Shown piece by piece: positions 42,280 through 50,057 of a stretch of 64,000 nucleotides of DNA. The position numbers and the translations under genes are program-made. The notes beneath the pieces were generated by a model. The model was not told where the DNA came from. It was given only the letters and a program-made list of their open reading frames with translations, and did not search any database. Positions within the stretch are counted from its first letter, which is position 1, and each line of letters opens with the position of its first letter. The DNA comes from Oscillospiraceae bacterium (GTDB lineage Bacteria; Bacillota; Clostridia; Oscillospirales; Oscillospiraceae), in NCBI GenBank assembly GCA_017458335.1, contig JAFTFT010000004.1, forward strand, positions 62,001-126,000. Reading direction: 5' to 3'.

Positions 42280-42366
42280 GATGAAACAAGACTTTTTACA
42301 AAAAAAGAGCAGCTTTCCCAATATGTCCGATACCATGACGGAAAAGTGTCCGTATGGTTTCGGCCG

Positions 42367-43257
42367 TCAGCTCAGAACGGGCACAATCCCGCTGGAATTC
42401 CCCGCCCCGTAGGTCAGCCGGATAAAATCCAGAAAGCGCAGAACGGCCGGGTGCGGATCCGGCCGATAAAAGATCCCGTAGGGGAGGGAGAAGGTCGGGA
42501 AAAAAGGGACGACCGACATGTTGATCAGAATGTCGTGAAAGCAGAGCGGCACCAGCTGAACATCACCTGTGAAAGCGGATTCCCAGAACATGTTCATGCC
42601 GCTGCCGAAATGATAGACGACATTTGCACCGTGGTCACGCAGATGCTTGAGCAGCTGCGTGATGGTGTCACAGGAACCGTCGTTGATGGTGATCACGGTT
42701 TCTCCGCGAAGATCCTCCGCCGTGATTACAGATTTCCGGGCGAGGGGATGCCCCTGAACAAAGGCACAGCCGAAGGGAACCTGACAGATCTCCAGAAAGC
42801 GCCAGTCCCGCATCCATGGAATGTTGCTGTTAAGACTCTCAATCAGGTCCGTGCTTTCCGGAATCTGCTCTCCGACGTTGATGCTGGCCATCTGAATTCT
42901 GCAGTCAGGATCCTCCGCGGAAAACAATACCCACAGGTCATAGAGCAGACGGCACTTTTCCAGCATGGAGGTACCGATGCAGATGCTGTTTTCCGCAGAG
43001 GCGGCGGAACGGACGCCGGCGCGCAGCTCGTCGCCCATTCGGATAAAGCTGCGTCCGTGCGCTTCGAGATATTCCCCGGCCGGGGTCAGGGTAACGCCTT
43101 TGCTTGTACGGAGAAAAAGCTCCACACCGAGATCCTTCTCCAGCGCCCGAATCTGATGGAGTACGGCACTGGGGGTCAGATACAGCTCTGCGGCGGCTTT
43201 GGAGAAACTGCCGCTTTCAATTACGGTGAAAAATGTTTTCAGCTGAGGGTTATACAT
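42367..43257 (-). CDS. LysR-family regulator divergent from the flavoprotein reductase
   Basis: The 296-residue protein has an HTH at residues 1-60 (YNPQLKTFFTVIESGSFSKA, then LTPSAVLHQIRALEKDLGV) and an effector domain from about 90. It is transcribed away from the flavoprotein gene at 43432, and a perfect inverted repeat lies between them, so it probably controls that gene in response to the reductase substrate. ATG 43257 follows AAGGGGAGGAGG. Confidence 0.92.
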   Translation of the reverse strand: MYNPQLKTFFTVIESGSFSKAAAELYLTPSAVLHQIRALEKDLGVELFLRTSKGVTLTPAGEYLEAHGRSFIRMGDELRAGVRSAASAENSICIGTSMLEKCRLLYDLWVLFSAEDPDCRIQMASINVGEQIPESTDLIESLNSNIPWMRDWRFLEICQVPFGCAFVQGHPLARKSVITAEDLRGETVITINDGSCDTITQLLKHLRDHGANVVYHFGSGMNMFWESAFTGDVQLVPLCFHDILINMSVVPFFPTFSLPYGIFYRPDPHPAVLRFLDFIRLTYGAGNSSGIVPVLS

Positions 43258-43321
43258 GAGAGCGTCCTCCTCCCCTTAAAACAGGACAAATCAGATGACA
43301 GCCAGCTGCAGAGAGCGAGCG

Positions 43322-43344
43322 GGCATTTAATATTATTAAATGCC
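43322..43344. promoter_or_regulatory. Perfect inverted repeat, candidate LysR operator
   Basis: The arms GGCATTTAAT (43322-43331) and ATTAAATGCC (43335-43344) are exact complements with a 3-base centre. They are about 20 bases upstream of the putative -35 box of the flavoprotein gene, the usual place for LysR activation, and 65 bases from the LysR start. Confidence 0.65.
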
Positions 43345-43362
43345 ATTATAAAAGATCTGAAC

Positions 43363-43392
43363 TTCAAAAGCAACGGGATTCTAACGTATAAT
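43363..43392 (+). promoter_or_regulatory. Promoter of the flavoprotein reductase gene
   Basis: TTCAAA (43363-43368), an 18-base spacer and a perfect TATAAT (43387-43392). The weak -35 box suits activation by a regulator. Confidence 0.55.
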
Positions 43393-43431
43393 ACAGAAAG
43401 AAGATCCAAAATGATTAAAGGAGGAATCCCC

Positions 43432-45726
43432 ATGGCAAAATTCATTTCCCGTCGTGATTTCCTGAAGGGTACCGCGGCAGGCGCTCTCGGCCTTGCAGCC
43501 GGCAGCCTCTTCGGCGGCAGAGTCGAGGCAAAAGCGGAGGGCCCCGGCGACCCGGCCCCGGCGGAAGTCAGCCCGAACCCCGACATCACCTGGGACGACA
43601 TCTTCGCCACCAGCTATTCCCAGGCGAACCGCCGCTCCAATCCGGATGCCAAGGCGCCGGAGAACCCGGAAGAGTACATCGTCCAGAAGGGCAACGGCGA
43701 CATCGGCCCCTCCTTGATGGTCGGCTCGGTCGGCGCGCTCGGCATCACCGAAGATAAGTTCATGAACAACAAGCCGGCGTGGCTCGGCGATGAGCCGGAC
43801 CTCTCCGGAAAGGTCTCCTACACGAAGGAAGCGGACGTCCTCGTCATCGGCTCCGGCCAGGCGGGCACCTCCGCCACGCTGCACTGCGCGGACCAGGGCC
43901 TGAAGGTCATCTGCTGCGAAGTGCAGACCTGGGAAGAGTATGACAACTACGCCTGCGACCTCACCACCTACAACTCCAAGTTCTTCCTGGACAAGGGCGC
44001 GGAGAAGTATGACCCTAACGACATCTTCACCGAGTACATGAACAAGGCCCTCGGCCATGCCAACCAGAAGATCGTCATGGACTATGCCAAGCGCTCCGGC
44101 GAGGCGCTGGACTGGATGCTGGCCTATCTGCCAGAGGACTATGTGGCAAAGTATGCCCATGCCTGCAACTACAAGGGCAACAAGGAGTTTGACGGCACCT
44201 GCAGCGGAAGCAGATACTTTGTCGGCATGACCCAGTGGCGCGACACCGGCACGGAGAGCAACACCAACAACAACATGTGGCCGTACACGGTCCGCCTGCT
44301 GCAGCAGAAGGCGCAGGAACTCGGCGCGGAATACATCTACGGCGCGCAGGGCCTCACCCTGGTGCATGAAAACGGACAGGTCACCGGCGCCATCTTCACC
44401 GATGTGGACGGCAATTACTTCCAGGTCAACGCCAAGGCGGTCGTTGTGGCGGCCGGCGACTTCGGCGGCAACCCGGACATGCGTCTCGACCTCTGCGATC
44501 AGCTCCGCAACCTGGCCTGGTCCTACGGCCTCGACCGCACCGATGTCAACAACGTCGGCTCCATGGGCCGCGACGGTTCCGGCATCCGCATGATGCTCTG
44601 GGCAGGCGCCACGATGGAAGCCGGTCCCCGTGCCGGTCAGGCGGCGGGCATCAACTCCAGACCGAGCTTCCCCTTCGGCGGTGTGTGGCCCATTTTCGGC
44701 AACGACGGCAAGCGCTTCTTCAACGAGACCATCACCCGTCACGGCTCCGTCGGCTATCTGGACATGCTGCCGGAAGGCCTGAAGATGGCCTGCGTCACCG
44801 ACTCCAACTGGGACGAGTACTGCGAGTATCAGGCCTATGACCATCAGGCCATGGACCGCAGCAACGACTATATGCTGGAAAAGGTCCGCAAGGACATGGC
44901 CAACTACGTCGCCGGTCCGGACGGATTCTCCGTGCAGGCCTTTGCCCGCTACGGCAACGACCCCACCACGCTGTATGCCGCCGAGACGCTGGAAGAACTC
45001 GCCGACATCATCGGCTATGAGGGAGAGGCCAAGCAGGGCTTCCTGGATGAGGTCAAGCACTGGAACGAGATGTGCGACGCCGGCTACGACAGCGACTGGG
45101 GCGCGGATAAGAGCCTCATGCACTTCAAGATCGAGAAGGCCCCGTTCTTCGCGGCGACCGCGGTCACCGGCGGCAAACCCTCCGGCGGCCTCTGCCAGCA
45201 TGCGGCGGTCTGCACGGACGGCGAGTACCGTGTCCTGAAGGGCGACAAGAGCCCGATCCCCGGCCTCTATGCCGTCGGCAACAGCTGCGGCCAGCGCTAC
45301 GGCGTGCAGTATCACACCCCCACCGCCGGCAACAGCTGCGGAAGCGCCTTCACCACCGGCTACCTCGCGGCGGAATACCTCGCGGCCGATCTGGAGAAGG
45401 GCATTGAAGCGCCTGCCGCCGCGGCGGCCGAAGAGCGCAGCACCAACGGCAAGTACTATGCCGGGACCTATACCTCTTCCAAGAACACCGGCTACAGCAC
45501 GGTGACGGTCGAGGCCACCTTCTCCGAGGACGAGCTGCTGGACGTCAGCATCAAGTCCTCCGGCGATCAGGACCTCATGCCGCAGGATCTGAAGGACGCC
45601 ATGGCCGCCGCCATCAAGGAAGCGGGCAGCACGGATGTGGACGCGGTCAGCTCCGCGACGCTGAGCTTCTCCCGCCAGGGCGTCATCGACGCGTTCGCGG
45701 ACATCCTTGCGCAGGCGACCGCCTGA
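43432..45726 (+). CDS. Tat-exported FAD/FMN flavoprotein reductase (fumarate/urocanate-reductase-like)
   Basis: The 764-residue precursor has a twin-arginine signal (SRRDFLKG at 6-13, then a hydrophobic stretch). The FAD_binding_2 domain has ADVLVIGSGQAGTSATLHC near residue 135 and NSCGQRYGVQYHTPTAGNSC near the end of the FAD part. Residues about 670-764 are an FMN-binding domain with DAVSSATLSF near 737, where ApbE would attach FMN. Such enzymes reduce unsaturated acids (fumarate, urocanate, cinnamates and others) as electron acceptors outside the membrane. In many relatives the FMN domain comes first; here it is last. The start follows AAAGGAGG. The substrate is unknown; a LysR gene lies upstream. 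Confidence 0.85.
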   Translation: MAKFISRRDFLKGTAAGALGLAAGSLFGGRVEAKAEGPGDPAPAEVSPNPDITWDDIFATSYSQANRRSNPDAKAPENPEEYIVQKGNGDIGPSLMVGSVGALGITEDKFMNNKPAWLGDEPDLSGKVSYTKEADVLVIGSGQAGTSATLHCADQGLKVICCEVQTWEEYDNYACDLTTYNSKFFLDKGAEKYDPNDIFTEYMNKALGHANQKIVMDYAKRSGEALDWMLAYLPEDYVAKYAHACNYKGNKEFDGTCSGSRYFVGMTQWRDTGTESNTNNNMWPYTVRLLQQKAQELGAEYIYGAQGLTLVHENGQVTGAIFTDVDGNYFQVNAKAVVVAAGDFGGNPDMRLDLCDQLRNLAWSYGLDRTDVNNVGSMGRDGSGIRMMLWAGATMEAGPRAGQAAGINSRPSFPFGGVWPIFGNDGKRFFNETITRHGSVGYLDMLPEGLKMACVTDSNWDEYCEYQAYDHQAMDRSNDYMLEKVRKDMANYVAGPDGFSVQAFARYGNDPTTLYAAETLEELADIIGYEGEAKQGFLDEVKHWNEMCDAGYDSDWGADKSLMHFKIEKAPFFAATAVTGGKPSGGLCQHAAVCTDGEYRVLKGDKSPIPGLYAVGNSCGQRYGVQYHTPTAGNSCGSAFTTGYLAAEYLAADLEKGIEAPAAAAAEERSTNGKYYAGTYTSSKNTGYSTVTVEATFSEDELLDVSIKSSGDQDLMPQDLKDAMAAAIKEAGSTDVDAVSSATLSFSRQGVIDAFADILAQATA

Positions 45727-45735
45727 TGCTATAAT
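45707..45735 (+). promoter_or_regulatory. Candidate promoter giving a leaderless transcript
   Basis: TTGCGC (45707-45712), a 17-base spacer and TATAAT (45730-45735) overlap the end of the flavoprotein gene. The expected start site is 1-3 bases before the ATG at 45745, which has no ribosome site. Confidence 0.45.
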
Positions 45736-45744
45736 CTCTTCACT

Positions 45745-46626
45745 ATGTCAGAGAAACAGTCAGTCGTCATGAAGCTGAACATCCCGTTCTGCACGCGCAA
45801 GCCGTCCTTCGTCGGCCGGGCGCTCGTCGAGACCGGGAAGACGGATCTGGTGCGCCGCTATATGCTGGCCCTGGCGCAGGAGCTCGCGGCGAACGGGGAG
45901 GAGTTTTCCGACTGCCGCGTGGAAGCGATCCGCCTGGGCGGAGGATCGGCCTCCATCATGGGCGGGGAAGACTTCGACCGGCTGTGCCGCCTGATCCGGG
46001 AGCGCTACGATGTGGCGGAGGACGCGCCGATTACGATGCGCTGCTCCCCGGCGGACATCAACGGCGCCAATCAGCCCTTTTTCAACCGGAATCATGTGAG
46101 CCGCTATGATCTGGAATTCTACTCGCTGGAGCCGCAGGACTTCATCCATCTGGACTGCCTGAACTATATGGACCAGCTGCCTTACATCTCCTCCGGCTTC
46201 CTGCGCGCGTCCCAGAGACCGGTGATGGGCTTTGTGCTGCTGTACGGGAAGAAAACCGTCTCCCGTTACGGCTTCCGGCGTTCGGTGCTGGAGACCACAA
46301 GACGCCCGGTGAGCCATGTGCTGCTGCAGAAGTGCGCGGGCGCGGATCAGATGAGCGAAGAGGAATGCGCGGCGCAGCTTGCGGAGGCGGCGGAGCTGCT
46401 GACAGAGGCGGGGTACCATGAATACCTGCCCCGGCGCTGGGCAAAGGAAGGAAGCGCGGACCGCTTCTGGACCCTGAGCGCGGCGGGAACGCCGGTTCTG
46501 GCCTTCGGCCTCGGCGCGGTTACGGTCATCGACGGCGCGGTCACGCGCAACACGACGGACCTGGAGCGGTATCTGACTTACAGCGGAGACTATGAAGCCA
46601 TCACCGAGACCGTGACGCCGGTTTGA
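45745..46626 (+). CDS. HemN/HutW-like radical-SAM-fold protein without cluster cysteines
   Basis: The 293-residue protein follows the coproporphyrinogen-oxidase-like pattern: KLNIPFCTRKPSFVGR aligns with the HemN motif IPFCxxxCxYC, RLGGGSASIM with the GGGTPS motif, and VLAFGLGAVTVIDGA with the GLGAGA motif. However, only the first cluster cysteine remains; the other two are Pro and Val, so it cannot hold the 4Fe-4S cluster in the usual way. It is also shorter than HemN (about 380-450). It lies 18 bases after the flavoprotein gene. The open frame is intact, so this looks like a repurposed pseudoenzyme rather than a pseudogene. The role is unknown, perhaps heme or flavin handling. Confidence 0.7.
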   Translation: MSEKQSVVMKLNIPFCTRKPSFVGRALVETGKTDLVRRYMLALAQELAANGEEFSDCRVEAIRLGGGSASIMGGEDFDRLCRLIRERYDVAEDAPITMRCSPADINGANQPFFNRNHVSRYDLEFYSLEPQDFIHLDCLNYMDQLPYISSGFLRASQRPVMGFVLLYGKKTVSRYGFRRSVLETTRRPVSHVLLQKCAGADQMSEEECAAQLAEAAELLTEAGYHEYLPRRWAKEGSADRFWTLSAAGTPVLAFGLGAVTVIDGAVTRNTTDLERYLTYSGDYEAITETVTPV

Positions 46627-46644
46627 ATTTCAAAGACAAAACAA

Positions 46645-46672
46645 TTACCCCGCCGGGAAACCGGCGGGGTAA
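46645..46672. terminator. Bidirectional terminator
   Basis: TTACCCCGCCGG-GAAA-CCGGCGGGGTAA, a perfect 12-base-pair stem with a GAAA loop between convergent genes, followed by AAAACGTTTT. Confidence 0.8.
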
Positions 46673-46708
46673 AAACGTTTTATGACTCTTTCGAATCCGG
46701 TGCAGGCA

Positions 46709-47584
46709 TCAACCTTCAAAGTCGCCGTAGAGGATGCGGGCGAGCTCGGAGTCCTTATCCAGCATGACGGTCTTGTTGTCGCCGGTGAGGGATTCCTTCA
46801 GTGCGTCAAGGGAGCGGGTGAAGCTGTAGAAATCGGCCTTGGCCTCATTGTTGTAGGCCTCCTGCAGGATGCGCATGTATTCGCTCTCGCCCTCGGCGAG
46901 AATGGTGGCGGCCTGCTTCTCGGCCTCGGCCTGCATGACGGTGACCTTGCGGTCGGTCTCGTTGCGGATCTTCTGAGCCTGGGCGGCGCCCTCGGCGGTA
47001 TATCCGGCGGCGATGTTCTCGCGCTCGGAGATCATGCGGGTGAAGACGGCGGCCTTGTTGTCCTCCGGAAGATCCAGGGCCTTGATCTCAGACTGTATGA
47101 TCTCAATGCCGTAGACCTGAATGTCGGCGTTGGCGTCATCGGTGATGAGCTGGGTAAGGCGCTCACCGCGGGCGGCGATGATCTCATCCTGGGTCATGCC
47201 CGAGATGATCTTCTTCAGACTGTTGTAGACCGCGGCCTCGATGCGCTCGGCGGCGCGGGCCTCAATGGCGTTCAGGGTCTGGATATAGAGCGTCGGATTG
47301 GTCACCCGCCAGAGCACGTAGTTGTCCGAGATCATGGACTTTTTGTCCTTGGTGATGACGTCGGAGGCGGGAATGTCATAGAGAATCGTCGCGGCGGAGA
47401 TACGCTGGATGGTCTGAATAAAAGGTACCTTCATCTTCAGGCCCGGCGTGTCGACGACGTTCACGATGCGCCCGAACTGACGCACGGCGACATACTGCTT
47501 CGGCTGGACGGTGTAGAGCGAATTATAGAGCACAAAGACCAGCAGAACCGCGAGGACCAGGGCGATGATTTTTTTTGTAGTCAT
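46709..47584 (-). CDS. hflC: HflC, SPFH/band 7 protease-modulator protein
   Basis: The 291-residue band 7 protein has a single N-terminal membrane segment (KIIALVLAVLLVFVLYNSLY), then the SPFH domain (RQFGRIVNVVDTPGLKMKVP) and a coiled coil rich in Ala/Glu (AQAKI- and EAEKQAATILAEGESEYMR-type). With HflK it forms the complex around the FtsH protease that limits its action on membrane proteins. It follows hflK after 14 bases in the same operon. ATG 47584 follows GAGGAGG. Confidence 0.92.
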   Translation of the reverse strand: MTTKKIIALVLAVLLVFVLYNSLYTVQPKQYVAVRQFGRIVNVVDTPGLKMKVPFIQTIQRISAATILYDIPASDVITKDKKSMISDNYVLWRVTNPTLYIQTLNAIEARAAERIEAAVYNSLKKIISGMTQDEIIAARGERLTQLITDDANADIQVYGIEIIQSEIKALDLPEDNKAAVFTRMISERENIAAGYTAEGAAQAQKIRNETDRKVTVMQAEAEKQAATILAEGESEYMRILQEAYNNEAKADFYSFTRSLDALKESLTGDNKTVMLDKDSELARILYGDFEG

Positions 47585-47598
47585 GGCGATTCCTCCTC

Positions 47599-48639
47599 TC
47601 AGTCAGCCGGAGCTTCCGCGGTGAAGCTCTCCAGGGGCAGCATGGTCTGGGTGCTGCCGTCGGTGATAACAACCTTCAGATCGGGAAGCACGCTCTCCAG
47701 CGTCTCATAGAACATGCGCTGCTTGGTGATAAGCGGGTTCTGGGCGTACTGTTCATACATGGCGTTGAAGCGGGCCACCTGGCCTTCTGCCTCGGCGATA
47801 CGGGCGGCCTTCTGCGCTTCGGCGGTCTGGACGATGCGGTCCGCCTGGGCCTCGGCAGCGGGGATCTGCTCGTTTTCATACTTGCGGGCCTGGTTGATCT
47901 TGGTCTCGGCGGACTGCTTGGCCGTCTCGACCTCCTTGAAGGCGGCGACGATCTCTCTGGTGGGCGGCGCCGCGTCCTGAATGGTGATGTTCACGATCTG
48001 GATCCCGATGTCCTGATCCTGCAGATCCTTGACGATCTTTTCCTTGACATCGGCCTGGATGGCGCTCTTGCCGGTAGTCATGGCCTCGTCGACGGTGTAG
48101 TTGATGACCGTGCTGCGGATGCTGGCCAGGGCGATGTTGTGGAGAATCAGCTCGGGATCATGGGAATTGAACAGATAGGCAACCGGATCGCTGACCTTAT
48201 ACTCCATATAGAAGTCAATGTTGATGAGGTTGAAGTCCTTGGTGATCATGATCCCGTCAAATGAGTTCGTGATGTTCTGCCCGCCTGAGCTCACGGAATA
48301 ACCGATGCCGGTGCCGTGGGTGGTGATGTCCACCATGTGCACCTGCTGCAGATAGGGAATCTTGAAGTAAAGGCCGGCGGTGTTGGTGCGCAGAACCTTC
48401 CCGAACATGGTGACGACGGCGTTCTCCTGCTCGCTGACATTATAATAGGAACCCATCACCGTGCCAAGCAGCACCAGCACCAGCACGGCAATGACGACGC
48501 GCTGCAGAATCTTCTTCACATTTACATCCGGCTTGCTCCGGCGCGGCGGTGTTCCGCTGCCGCCGGGCGGGGTGCCGCCCACATCCCGGAACTGGCCGTC
48601 CCGGAATTCACGGCCCTGAAAGCCTTTGAAATCAGGCAT
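47599..48639 (-). CDS. hflK: HflK, SPFH/band 7 protease-modulator protein
   Basis: The protein of about 346 residues has a Gly/Pro/Arg-rich cytoplasmic N-terminus (GGTPPGGSGTPPRRSKPD), one membrane segment (VVIAVLVLVLLGTVMGSYY), the SPFH domain (NAVVTMFGKVLRTNTAGLYF) and a coiled coil (AAEAQADRIVQTAEAQKAAR). It is the partner of HflC. The start is ATG 48639, seven bases after GGAGG; a GTG two codons earlier overlaps that site. Its promoter is at 48669-48697. Confidence 0.92.
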   Translation of the reverse strand: MPDFKGFQGREFRDGQFRDVGGTPPGGSGTPPRRSKPDVNVKKILQRVVIAVLVLVLLGTVMGSYYNVSEQENAVVTMFGKVLRTNTAGLYFKIPYLQQVHMVDITTHGTGIGYSVSSGGQNITNSFDGIMITKDFNLINIDFYMEYKVSDPVAYLFNSHDPELILHNIALASIRSTVINYTVDEAMTTGKSAIQADVKEKIVKDLQDQDIGIQIVNITIQDAAPPTREIVAAFKEVETAKQSAETKINQARKYENEQIPAAEAQADRIVQTAEAQKAARIAEAEGQVARFNAMYEQYAQNPLITKQRMFYETLESVLPDLKVVITDGSTQTMLPLESFTAEAPAD

Positions 48640-48668
48640 ATACACTCCTCCTTAATCATGTTGTCCGT

Positions 48669-48697
48669 ATTCTATCATATTGTGAGAAAAAAGACAA
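48669..48697 (-). promoter_or_regulatory. Promoter of hflKC
   Basis: On the minus strand TTGTCT (48697-48692), a 17-base spacer and TAGAAT (48674-48669), 30 bases before the start. Confidence 0.7.
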
Positions 48698-48772
48698 GGA
48701 TAACAGAGCACAGGGCAGGAGAGAGGGAAGGGCAGGGAGAGAACAGGCGAGGAGAAACCGGAGAGAAGGAGC

Positions 48773-48801
48773 TTGACCTCGGAATGGGACTGTGATATTC
48801 T
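48773..48801 (+). promoter_or_regulatory. Promoter of galKT
   Basis: TTGACC (48773-48778), a 17-base spacer and TATTCT (48796-48801), 75 bases before galK. No clear operator was seen. Confidence 0.65.
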
Positions 48802-48875
48802 GAAACAGTGCAATCCGGGACCCGGGGATCACGGGCGCCGGTTTTCAAGAACAATCACATACAGGAGAGTATGCT

Positions 48876-50057
48876 ATGTATGAAGCTTTGAAAAAGCAAT
48901 TTGCCGAGGTGTTCGGCACGGCGCCGGCGCTGCTGTTCTCCGCCCCCGGCCGGGCTGAGCTCTGCGGCAACCACACCGACCATCAGTGCGGGATGATTCT
49001 GGCCGCGTCCATCAATCTCGAGACGGTCGCCGCGGTGCGACCCGCGGCGGAACCCAGAATCCGCCTGCTGTCGGAAGGCTACCCAATGTGCGAGGTGGAC
49101 CTGCGGAAGCTGGATCCCGCCGAAGAGGAAAAGGAGAGCACGACGGCGCTGATCCGCGGCGTGGCGGCAGGCTTCGCCGAAAAGGGATTCAAGCCGGCGG
49201 GCTTTGATGCCTGCGTCTGCTCCAACGTTCTGGCAGGGAGCGGCCTGTCGTCTTCGGCGGCCTTCGAGATCCTGCTGGGGACCATTGAGAACCACCTGAC
49301 CGAGGCGCAGCTTCCGGCCATGGAGCTGGCAAAGATCGGCCAGACGGCGGAGAACCGCTACTTCGGCAAGCCCTCCGGCCTGCTGGATCAGGCGGCGTCG
49401 GCATCCGGCGGCGTCGTGTACATTGATTTTGCACCGGGAAGAGAGCCCGTTGCGGAGACCATCGACATCAACTTTGAAGAGTACGGATATGCCCTGGTGG
49501 TAATTGACAGCGGGGCGGATCACGCGGGACTCACGGACGACTATGCCTCGATCCCGAAGGAACTGCACAAGGTCTGCGATTTCTTCGGAAAGAACGTTCT
49601 GCGCGAGGTCGATGAGCGGCTGTTCTACGAGAAACTCCCGGAGGTCCGGGCGGCCGCGGGAGACCGCGCGGTTCTGCGCGCGATGCATATCTATGATGAG
49701 AACCGCCGCGTCCATATGGCGCGCGCGGCGCTGAAGTGCGGGGATATGGAGACCTTCCTGCGGGAGGTGAACGGTTCCGGCCGGTCCTCCCAGCTCCTGC
49801 TTCAGAACATCATCCCGCGTAAGGCTTCGGACCGCCAGGCCCTGAGCTATGCCCTGGCCTGTGCCGAGAGGCTGCTGGAAGGGGAAGGAGGCTGCCGCGT
49901 TCACGGCGGCGGCTTCGCCGGGACGATCCAGGCCTTTGTGCCTCTGAACCGCGTGGATGCCTTCTGCGCCGAGATGGACCGCCTGCTGGGCGCGAAGAGC
50001 TGCCACAGACTGTCGATCCGCCCGGTGGGTGGCGTGCTGCTGGAGGTGCTGGAATGA
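48876..50057 (+). CDS. galK: Galactokinase GalK
   Basis: The 393-residue GHMP kinase phosphorylates galactose at C1 (Leloir pathway). The galactokinase signature is present as SAPGRAELCGNHTDHQCGMI (residues 22-41), though the usual GRVNLIGEHTD reads GRAELCGNHTD, so the canonical Glu is Asn. The ATP-binding loop is VLAGSGLSSSAAFEILLG near 127 and the C-terminal motif GGCRVHGGGFAGTIQAFV near 337. The Glu-to-Asn change also occurs in clostridial GalK relatives as far as I recall. Its last four bases overlap galT (ATGA), so the pair is translationally coupled. Confidence 0.9.
   Translation: MYEALKKQFAEVFGTAPALLFSAPGRAELCGNHTDHQCGMILAASINLETVAAVRPAAEPRIRLLSEGYPMCEVDLRKLDPAEEEKESTTALIRGVAAGFAEKGFKPAGFDACVCSNVLAGSGLSSSAAFEILLGTIENHLTEAQLPAMELAKIGQTAENRYFGKPSGLLDQAASASGGVVYIDFAPGREPVAETIDINFEEYGYALVVIDSGADHAGLTDDYASIPKELHKVCDFFGKNVLREVDERLFYEKLPEVRAAAGDRAVLRAMHIYDENRRVHMARAALKCGDMETFLREVNGSGRSSQLLLQNIIPRKASDRQALSYALACAERLLEGEGGCRVHGGGFAGTIQAFVPLNRVDAFCAEMDRLLGAKSCHRLSIRPVGGVLLEVLE

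Noticed and set aside
42346-43431. Extension of the flavoprotein frame upstream of ATG 43432
   Set aside because: It overlaps the LysR gene antisense. The Tat signal and AAAGGAGG place the start at 43432.
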